From Paralvinella palmiformis (taxonomy: Eukaryota > Annelida > Polychaeta > Terebellida > Alvinellidae): DNA of 64,000 nt. A model generated the notes under the pieces. It made no database searches. It had not been told where the DNA came from and saw only the letters and a program-made list of their open reading frames with translations. Position numbers and translations under genes: made by a program. The stretch lies in NCBI GenBank assembly GCA_025642065.1, contig JAODUP010000269.1, positions 362,501 through 426,500 on the forward strand. The letters are read 5' to 3'. Of this stretch, positions 1-9,327 are shown piece by piece; position 1 is the stretch's first letter; each line of letters starts with the position of its first letter.

Positions 1-501
1 CTAACGCAGCAATAACCAAGACAATGTAATTGTAAATTAGCGGTATATGAGGTCAGTTATCAACTATAACTCTCTATTGAAAATAAATTAATTAATCAGT
101 AATTATCCCGTTATTAATATAAATATGCCCATACAAAATATGTATATGGGGGCACCCTAATGTCTATGCCGCCAAATGAATGAGATACGACGCTCTTGTC
201 ACTGGTACGAGTTGTCTTGTTACAGGCGCTGTCTTCGTAAAATGCGTTTCTGAGTCAAACAACGTTTATCCATAATTACAAAAATCAGATAATTCTACAT
301 ATAAATATTGATTTTCATTATAAAGCCATGTATAATTACTTTCACTTCTGTTTTCACTCCATGACTGCATGAGTTTAAATCAAAATAACGATTGATGTCC
401 GTTTGCATCCAGATCTAGACTAGGACCTAGGTCACTAGCATCTAGACGGCTGCTAACACATTTTTCTCTCGGTGACTGGATTTTTTGACACTGAAATAGC
501 A

Positions 502-570
502 CCGGCCATTAAGCCGACCCCTCAAAATAAGGGTCAAAATGTTGACACAAAGTCTCGGCTTAATGGCCGG
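502..570. repeat. Perfect 16-bp inverted repeat (hairpin)
   Basis: The left arm CCGGCCATTAAGCCGA (502-517) is the exact reverse complement of the right arm TCGGCTTAATGGCCGG (555-570). The spacer is 37 bases. The arms are far more GC-rich than the surroundings. It could be the folded remnant of a small DNA transposon or a cruciform-forming site; function unknown. Confidence 0.8.
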
Positions 571-834
571 GACCTACGGTATATGGAAGCACACAAATTG
601 TATACTGCAATGTCACATACTGTGTATATGGAACCATGGCTTAATCTTTAATATGGAAATCTCCAACTTTCTGATTTGTAGGGTATAAAAGGTATGTCTA
701 ATACTGGCGATGTTGTATTTATGAATTAAACTCAAGATTCCATATACACGGTATGCAAATCCGACTTGGCTGTATCCATGTGTTTCGGACACCCCTCTTA
801 CCTATTTTTCTTGGGAATGCCTGTCTGGACACTC

Positions 835-877
835 GAATCCAGAATTTTATGACTCTGGGTCGTAAAATTCTGGATTC
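835..877. repeat. 19-bp inverted repeat with 5-base loop
   Basis: The left arm at 835-853 (GAATCCAGAATTTTATGAC) pairs with the right arm at 859-877 (GTCGTAAAATTCTGGATTC) with one mismatch. The loop is TCTGG. A stem this long with so short a loop would fold strongly as RNA or extrude as a cruciform. No gene context explains it. Confidence 0.8.
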
Positions 878-1910
878 AACTGTTCAATTTGCACCAATCA
901 CTACATGGAGTGATCCACTTTGTGGCAAATTGCATACACAGTCACACTGTGGAATCACACTCACATGTTTACGTTTTCCAATTTTTGTTGCATTCGGATT
1001 CACATACCACGTATATGTAATCTCTGCTTAAGCTGTGTTTTTTGGGTGTTTCGTCAATTTGGTGAAGGGTCCATTTTTTCTTTCAACATTTGGAAATTGG
1101 TTTCACCTAATGCGTAAATGGCGATTGACAGCGCTAGCCTACTATTATATGATTATGATATTCATTACCAAATGCAATTGCATAAAAAATTTACAAGATA
1201 ATGAACTGCATATAAATTTTTAAATACAACATAATACTTAACACTCAATAGGATGATATTCACCAGTGACTGGTAATAAAATACAATGAGTTCTGTATCT
1301 ATGATCAAATAATTTTCTTATAGGTTTTCTACAGGATATATAAAATCTGGAAATGTAGTAAATGATTACATCCCGAAAAGGTTAACCATAAAAAGTGTAA
1401 TATGATTTAAAAAGTTGATATTTAACATTATAAAAAGTATCTAAGACAGAATTGGCAATACAAATGGGAGTATCCTGCATTATGTTACTACAAACATTTT
1501 TGGTCCAATAATATGACCTAAGTGAGTTCCTTCAGATTCATAATCAAAATTATACAATGTTTAATTTATCACTGTAATTAATCATCTGACATTTCAATGG
1601 GTTAAACTAAATATCAAACTCTGAGGCATAATTTAATCAAGAGCTACATCATACATTCTATGAAGGGCATAAGTAAAGGGGGCAACTAAACTGACCTCAT
1701 CAGGATAACCAAATGCTCAATAATATATATATTACCTATTTTGCAACTTTGTTCTTAATAGATTTCATGACAGCAATATAATCTTCTCTGTGTCATGTCT
1801 CATAAACACATTAACAGTTAGTAGTTGTGAGAAGGGTAGTCGAACTACCTTCAATGTAGCATCTACATACCTACATGTACCACATTCTGGGCTTCTGTAG
1901 CACTAAAGTA

Positions 1911-2171
1911 AAGGTTTAGTATCTTTGTCAAAGGTGAGATGTCTGGCATCTTCCACAAGATTATTAGCTATATCTAATGCAGATTGGAATGGATTTGCAA
2001 TCTTTCCATTAACCTTAGCTCTGACTGATTCAGCAACAGAGCCATCTGGTGTAGGTTGCTGTATATGTTCACTTCCTTAATCGCCCATCTCACATAATTT
2101 TCTTCTTCTCCAGCTTTAAAGTTAAATATTATGTGTTTAGCCCACAAAAACCTAAAATATTTTACATTCAA
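1911..2171 (-). pseudogene. Unidentified coding-like segment with apparent frameshift
   Basis: Read on the minus strand, one frame starting near 2171 gives a protein-like stretch containing GEEENYVRWAIKE. A second frame, joined by a one-base slip near 2075, continues with PTPDGSVAESVRAKV, ALDIANNLVEDAR and LTFDKDTKPLL before a TAG stop at 1911-1913. The composition looks like a genuine carboxy terminus, not random AT-rich translation. I do not recognise the family. It may be a decayed gene copy, or the last exon of a real gene if splicing enters at the AG before 2065. A possible 43-base exon lies upstream at 2529-2571. Evidence is by eye only. Confidence 0.35.
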
Positions 2172-2528
2172 GTGTTCTGAATATTAGTTAGTGTAACATA
2201 AATGTTTAATTATACCAATTTTTTTTTTATGTTATACAAAGATATGTATTATATAAAACACATATTGTCACTAGTCTTGCTAGGAATATTTTGGTTTTTA
2301 CTACACAATGACAATGATATGATATATAGGTTGTTTTAAGCATGGATCATACTTAACGTAATTCTTCATGAAACCTGTGCTTATTTTTCATTTTAGCAAT
2401 AATGGTAATAATAATTTGCTTTCGATATACCTGCTACAGTTATTATTATTATTATATACTATTACTATTGTATTACCATTAATTTAGTCTACAGATCAAC
2501 TGCTATAGATGGGAACAAGACTACTCAC

Positions 2529-2571
2529 CCATGAGACTAATCGCATCAGATTTTCAAGACGTTTCGCCTCA
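2529..2571 (-). CDS. Possible 43-base micro-exon of unidentified gene
   Basis: On the minus strand an AG-bounded segment encodes EAKRLENLMRLVSW and ends at a strong donor, TGG followed by GTGAGTAG. Its end phase (0) fits an acceptor just before 2065 in the coding-like segment at 1911-2171, so the two could be exons of one gene diverging from NRDE2. The segment is very short and the product is not recognised, so this is tentative. Confidence 0.25.
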
Positions 2572-2837
2572 CTATGATATTTAGAAGTAATATATATATA
2601 TTGTATGAGATGAGTTTGTAAGAGACTTAAATGCAAAAATAATAAGATTTTTTTCATAATGTAGAAGAGTTTGTGAGAGATTTAATTAACTAGCCCTAAC
2701 AGTATTAAAAGCTTTAATTAAATGCAAATAAAAAATCTAAATAAAGCATGTAATCAAATTAAAAACATTTACTTTATGCAATGTTCATGAAAACTACTGA
2801 ACACATTTAAATAGGAACACACAGGTTATAAATTGAG

Positions 2838-3492
2838 CTAACACTTATAGTATTTGTTCTGGAGTGGTGTTCCCATCTTTGAATGCATTCCAAGCTGTTG
2901 TGATGTGTCCCTGATCAGATCTGGTCTTTTTGCGATGGTTGCATCTGATTTTGTTGTCAACAATGAATTGGCTTGGATGTCAGTCATGGTCACTTCTTTA
3001 TACATGATGGCGATCAGTTGGTAGAAAGGCTGGTTGTGGCGACAAACTTTGGAGTTGAACCGACAATGGCATCCTTCACAATCATTGTTGGTGCTGATGA
3101 TCCTATCAGAAATGGACCATGCTGTCGGCAGCAAGGTATTGCTGTAGATCCAGGTGGTCTTTATGTAGTTAAGTAGTTCGCGAAGTAGAGTAGGCATTGG
3201 TGTGACGGGTGCATCTCTGGCAATGATGCTTGTGAACACTGGAGCAATGTGTTCAGTACGAATGAATGGTAAACGCATTGCCATTGGAGAGCGAATAAGA
3301 CATTCTGGTAGATTCTGCAACTGGCAGTGATGCATCTGCATCCAATAATGCCTGGTCATTACACATCCATGAGAGCATCATTTCTTCATTAATTGGTACG
3401 TATACTGCTCTGTTGTAATGTTTGTGCCACTGTGAATCATGCTGAATGAGACACCACAGCCATTTATTCAACGACACATGATAACACCACAC
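2838..3492 (-). pseudogene. MULE-type transposase C-terminal fragment, decayed
   Basis: The minus-strand reading (main frame 3359-2838) contains LLNYIKTTWIYSNT, TAWSISDRIISTNNDCEGCH, FNSKV, QPFYQLIAIMYKEV and a lysine-rich tail. This pattern (TTWI, a serine/tryptophan turn, TNNDxEGxH with an N near it, then PFYxLI) is one I associate with the last part of MULE/FLYWCH-linked transposase-derived proteins common in invertebrate genomes. An overlapping frame at 3492-3253 looks like the shifted upstream part. No complete catalytic domain or terminal repeat was found. It is probably a dead fragment; family assignment is from memory of the motif pattern. Confidence 0.5.
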
Positions 3493-4560
3493 TATGACAG
3501 TGAAGGCAACCTATATTTATTAAGTGGGGTGGCATATAGTGATATACGGAATTCTGTACGGTGGGGCGAAGTGTCTACTATGGCTGTTTGATTATTTTTA
3601 AAAGCTAACTACTTAAGTCTAAGACTAAGTCTTACTGGAATCACCACATTATTATCACACGGTCCACATCATTTCGCACAACCTTGGAGGTTATACCCAG
3701 ATACCTTTATTTATCGAATCATGTCTCTTGACATTACTAACTCTAAGTTTTGTTTACAGTTACCTAACAGTGAAATAATATCTTAATACGTCAATTAAAT
3801 GGTCATTTATCAATTACCTGTTTATTTGATTCCTACAACATGATAGCTAGCATTAAGATCCACAACAATTACATTAAATCATCTATGCACAAGCACGACA
3901 TTATCGCCATTTTTGGGCTTTTGACGGCTCAATCTCGCGAGAATACCTGAAATTACGCCAAAACATCCGCCAGAGGCGCCATATATGGTCGTAAAGCGTT
4001 CGAAGTTATCATTCAGTCGAAATTCCCTTTTCAGTATTATTTAGTACACAGTTCACCACAAGCAGAAGTATTTACTTTGCGTAATACTAAAAGGAAACGC
4101 GAAAAACTAAATTATTTATTAATGACATATCCCCATCAAAAGATTAAAAAATATGATTATTTATTTTTGTGTTCCATCGCGGCTCGCCATCGGGTCTGTA
4201 TATATTAGCCTAAGCTAATTATATATCTTCATCAACTCACCCAGTAACAGGCTGACTTGTAGAAATAAAATAAATAAATAAAATGAGTTTATATATTAAA
4301 ATATTTTATTGGATAGCAACTAAAAAGATTTAATTTGATAAGCAGCCATAAATCATAAATTATAATGTGATATTATAACTCATTAACTGATTATAGTATC
4401 ATTACTTTATAATTAGCGCTCTTAAAGTTTTACGCCTTCTTCAACATTTTAATATATTAAAATAATTTCTAGATGATGTTAATTTCGTCAATAGGTATAT
4501 ACAAATCACAATAAATCATATCACGATGTATAAATTAAGTCATTTTAATCAAACGCATCA
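3493..4560. other. Intergenic stretch with a GC-richer patch
   Basis: No coding exon is supported. A GC-richer island at about 3895-4010 stands out from the AT-rich background and contains the palindrome TCTCGCGAGA. The remainder is simple AT-rich sequence. Confidence 0.45.
3933..3942. promoter_or_regulatory. TCTCGCGAGA palindromic promoter-type motif
   Basis: The exact ten-base palindrome TCTCGCGAGA lies in the only locally GC-rich patch of this interval. In animal genomes this motif is a known core element of TATA-less, often bidirectional, housekeeping promoters. Which gene it would serve is unclear: NRDE2 starts about 2.3 kb to the right, and a possible unidentified minus-strand gene lies to the left. 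Confidence 0.4.
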
Positions 4561-4562
4561 AA

Positions 4563-5085
4563 AACATCGACGATATTACACTCCGTAAATGGTTATTTAT
4601 TCACCACTATGGTACACGCCCTCATTTGGAATATGGAAATGTGATCTGGTGTCCAAGGTTCCGACGTGACAAGCCGGAAGTCGAAAAATTCCAGAGGAAA
4701 GCCACAAATCTGATATCGAACTTGAGAAGTCTGCTATATATAGATAAATTAGAAGCCCCGAGACTCCCATCTTTGTGCTATATCGCAGGAGACAATGCGA
4801 CATATGGTTCGGGTGTATAAGTGTATAAGACCCTGACAGGCTGGAATCTAACCAATTCTTCTCACAGGCTGACATATCAAACACCGGAGGGCATAGCCGC
4901 AAGCTAGTGAAGGGCCACTCAAGATCACGTTTGAGGCAAAATTAATGTATTCAGTCAGAGAGAGACAAACGATTGAAACGGGTTACCAGCTAGCGCACGC
5001 ACGTAGTATACAGTCCCACATTAAATACATTCAAGTCCCGATTAGACAAGCATTGGATTAGGGAGCGTTACAATATGCTGTGATC
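4563..5085 (+). mobile_element. Degenerate LINE 3' fragment (RT C-terminal region)
   Basis: The plus strand encodes LEYGNVIWCPRF followed by a region like the VEKFQRKATNLI segment typical of the C-terminal part of jockey/CR1-type reverse transcriptases. Further along, with stops and shifts, come pieces resembling RGHSRKLVKGHSR and, near 5025-5080, LNTFKSRLDKHWI and RERYNML. The order matches the end of a non-LTR retrotransposon ORF2. There is no catalytic domain, so this is a 5'-truncated and mutated copy. Confidence 0.6.
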
Positions 5086-5099
5086 CATTGAATAAGAAA

Positions 5100-5657
5100 T
5101 ATCTTGCATAGAAAACGAGACTTGACCGGAGATTTTAACAGGCTGTGCCATCAATACTCCGTAGATCTGGTATCAATGTATAACCATTTATACCACCGTC
5201 ATGCCAAGTATTTACCAAACATATGCCAACAATTTTGCCAAACATTTGCCTACAAAATTTATTTTGTTATACTCACACCAAAATTATAATAACGTTACAA
5301 GAGGTATATATTTGTAATGACTCATTACAAAAAAAATTTAAATATGACACTTAAATTTATTTCACACCGTTCTTTTGAACAGATATAGCTTTAACAAAGG
5401 TCTATCACTTCTCTATAGAAGTGTCTGAAAACTCCCTGCCAAGACTGGATCGACTTGCACATACGGAGGTGTAATATTAAATACTGGTGCTAAAATGTGC
5501 TCATTGTTTCTAAATAGGACACACGCACGCACACACACACACACAACGAGTGGCTTAAATCACTCCCTCACCAAGACTATTGTGGATCGACCAGCTTTAA
5601 GAACATTAGTATGGCGGTATGGCGGTGGTGGGGACGTTTGTAGTGGTGGTAGTGGGG

Positions 5658-5695
<38 letters not shown>

Positions 5696-6260
5696 TGCTA
5701 TAATTTGCTCAAGATTATTAGCGACGCAGACACGGCTACATGCGCGTCAAATATTAAATATATTACATTGTTTAGGTAATAATTCGGACATTTTTGGTTT
5801 AACCAATTAACTGTTGGTGATACAAAAATATTTTTTAGATATTGAGCTACGATCGAGATTGCACCGCGCCAAATTGGTCTTCTGAAATTAATTTCGTGTC
5901 ATATATTTACACACACATATATATATAAATATATGTGTGTGTGTGTCCGCCCGTGCGCGTAGTTAATATTAAAAGAATAATTTCTTTATAATAATTTAAT
6001 GTGCGGATGCATGATGCCACAGTTTACATACATTTCTTCAATTAAATGGTGTTTCTAATATTATGTAGGGAAGAAAAATATATTATAATATTTAATCAGA
6101 TATAACATTAATAGTTATAGTACCACCCCTTACATCAATAATGACGTTTCCTTAAAACTTATCATGTGACAGGCTAGCTTGTTGTGTATAAAATAAATAA
6201 ATGTTGGTGATGGAACGTTATTGTTATTGTGATACTGCTTGGGGTGTAATTTGATTCCGT
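5100..6260. other. Intergenic, microsatellite-rich, upstream of NRDE2
   Basis: No gene is supported. It holds an (AC)n run near 5523-5546, a (TA)n run at about 5659-5692, and a self-complementary ACACACATATATATAAATATATGTGTGTGT-type tract at about 5911-5946. The NRDE2 promoter should lie near its right end, but no TATA box or other decisive motif was identified. Confidence 0.5.
5659..5692. repeat. (TA)n microsatellite
   Basis: An uninterrupted TA dinucleotide run of about 34 bases follows a GGTGGTAGTGGGG purine tract. Similar TA runs occur near 9298, 13187 and 14899. Confidence 0.9.
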
Positions 6261-6266
6261 GATAAA

Positions 6267-9200
6267 ATGTCTTCCCTGTTTCCAGCCTATTCAAAGACAC
6301 ATGGTAATTTCCATATGTAATGTTATAAGTGCATAAATGTGCAGGGAAATTAAATCAAATAGTGAGCGATATTATGGTGCAAGCTTCAAAATTCTGAGAT
6401 TGATGAGTAATGTAGACGAACTTATGTTTTTTTAATAAATTAAGAAATATAAACGATTTAATTTGACAGTTTTATTGATTCAAATAATCTGGTCATAGAC
6501 ATAGTAGATCATCGTCTAGTCGTGTTTAAATTTTAATGATGTTACGCGCCATCTAGACAACCGGGGCCGTTTCGAAACGAGACCGCCCCATTTATGATTT
6601 AGGAATTGGTATCATCCCGACATCGGTTATAGTTTTACCCCATTGGGCGATTCACCTCCAAAATTATCTGGACGGTTCACCACCGAAACCTGATTTATGC
6701 CTAGACGGTTCACCACCAAACTTGATGGTTCACCACCAAAATACTATAATAGATCTGTCACTCTGTGAGAACACAAAACAGTTGTTAACTGGTAGTGAGT
6801 GACATAGTAATAGAAATATATAAAAATATAATCGGGGGATAAATGAGTATTACATGATGAACAACAACAACAAATACACAAAACATTGAATTATTATTCA
6901 TATTTCCAGCAATATCTCAAATATGTACTATAATATATCAATGTGGTAGCGACACAGTAATAGAAATATATAAAAATATAATTGGAGTATATTTGAGAGT
7001 ATGATAAATATTGTCCACATCTATAAATAAACAAAATGTTGATTTTTTTCATATTCCAATATCTCAAATATTCAATATAATATATCTATGCAGTGGTGAT
7101 ATAGTAATAGAAATATATAAAAATATAATCAGAGTATTATTGAGGATTACATGATAAATATTGTCAACATATACATCAAACAAATACACAAAATGTTGAA
7201 AGAAGCATAGCATTACTCAGCATCTGGTTCACTGTTCATACTGATAGTCCATTCAGTCTTGAACACAGCTTCAAGCGATGTTTTGACGATATCTTGCCAT
7301 CAGTCAGCTTTTGCCAGGCCTTGAAGATGATGGCTGCATCTTATGTATATGGGGTGAATGAGTCAACCGAGAACCCAGAAACCGTGACATAAGTTGCAAC
7401 ACTTATTATTATATATTAGTATCTTTATTGCAAATAATTCATATCCATAGCATACCATTTTTCAATATTTTTGTGTATTTGTTTATTGTAGATCTATGTC
7501 AGGTGAGCAATAATCATCATGTAATCCTCAATTATAGTCCAATAATATTTTTATATATTTCTATTACTGACTTGCAACCAGTAAACAATTGGTTCATGTT
7601 TCCGCACAGATCTACTCATAGAATATTATTTTGGTGTTGAACCGTCTAGGTTGGCGGTGAACCATCTAGGCATAAATGCTTTTGGTGGTAAATCGTCCAG
7701 ATAATTTCGGAGGTGAATCGCCCATGGCGGTGAAACATCCAGTACCCTTTAAGAATGCCTGCCCATTTCTCAACCATAACCATGTGGCAATGAAATGTAT
7801 ACAAACACATTTGAAAATAATAAATTTTATAAAATGATACACTCAAATTTATCATGGTCTGATCATGCCAATTCTGTGCTGAATCAAGTGGTTGCCAAAT
7901 AGGCTGCGCATCTTGCAACTACAAGGCTTGTGGTGAGGTTGCAAAATTGGAAGATCCCATTTTAAAACAGGCAGGGTTGTGAACCTGGTCGGTACAGTTA
8001 TACTGATACTGTATATAGTCTATCTAACATTAAACAGTAATAACACCACAGTGGGAAATTTTATGGAATAATTTGTCATACGGGACAGTGTTGAAAGACT
8101 TGCTTAGGTCTAAAATGGTGACATCAACTGTAATCTTCTTATCTAAATATGACGTAAGGTCATGAAGAGTAATTAGTTGCTGTAATTTACATGAATGGTG
8201 TTTTCTAAAGTCCACACTGCATGGTTGTTAGAATGTTGTATCTATCCAAGGGTGGTTTGCATTGTGACAGTCAGTCCAGACATGGGCTCAATTCAATTTT
8301 GGAATTGATGGGCAATTCCAGAATTGGAACTGCATATTTAAAAAAATTTCGAATTGATAAATTTCGAATTGAAGTTTGCTACAAAACAATTAAATCCATA
8401 TATTAGTTTACCATTTAATTTTTTAATTCAGAAATATTTCTTCCATCACAATCCTACTTGGAATATAAACTATACAGAGTAGGTGTTCCAAATAGGTACT
8501 CAAAGTAGGTATTTGTAGTAACTAGTCATGATAAAAAAGAGTAGGTAAAATTGGAATTGAAGGAATTGCAATTGATAAGTTTGATTTGGAATTGACCCCA
8601 AAAATTGTGCCAGTCCTTTAGTAGAGTGTTGGTTTAGATTGATTGTTGGAACATTTTTGTAAGTACTGGTGCTAACTGATTGGCCAATTTTTGAATACTC
8701 TGTAAGTAAGCTTTGTTTACCTTGAGGAGTTTGTGCACGTCATTGGACAGCCATGGTGTATCCGGATATTGGTCACCTTCCAAGGCAGGGATGTGGTAGT
8801 ATCACCCCCTTTGGTGAAATCAGACTCAAATTATTCATTTAGTATATGTGCCTGACTACTTGTGTGAAGTGTGCCTTTGTCAAGAATAGGTGCCACTCTG
8901 ACAGAATCTTGTTGTTTTGCTTTGACACATTTCCGGAATGATTTGTTATCATTATCATTTATATGCCTTATATTTAGCCCAAAGGTTGTTTAGTTCTTCT
9001 GGCTTTAAAGTAAAGTTTATTTTTCTGTTTGATGACATTTTAGAAGCCACATGTTTAGAAATAATATCAAGCACATGAGACTTAAAAACATTTAAAAGGA
9101 TATTAAGTTTATATTTCTTAACCATTTGACAGACAGCTACCTCCAGTAGATATAAACTGGTACACATGTACTTAATTTATATAAAAACTGGAAAATGCTG

Positions 9201-9293
9201 AACCATTAACTAACAAAATGGGTTACAATCTCTCATACCAGTCTTAGTGGATAATTACAAGTTGTTATGAAATTATATTATATTGGGATTATT

Positions 9294-9327
<34 letters not shown>

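Larger units (their letters stand above)
1..1900. other. Intergenic, AT-rich, no supported gene
   Basis: No convincing coding exon is visible on either strand. The short open frames around 750-1220 have no recognisable domain and are taken as chance. The notable content is two inverted repeats, at 502-570 and 835-877, listed separately. The right part may include the 3' untranslated region of the unidentified minus-strand segment that ends at 1911. Confidence 0.5.

Noticed and set aside
6801..7190. CRISPR-like direct repeats
   Set aside because: Units of about 148 bases are near-identical in full with no spacer structure, and they lie inside a foldback element of an animal genome.
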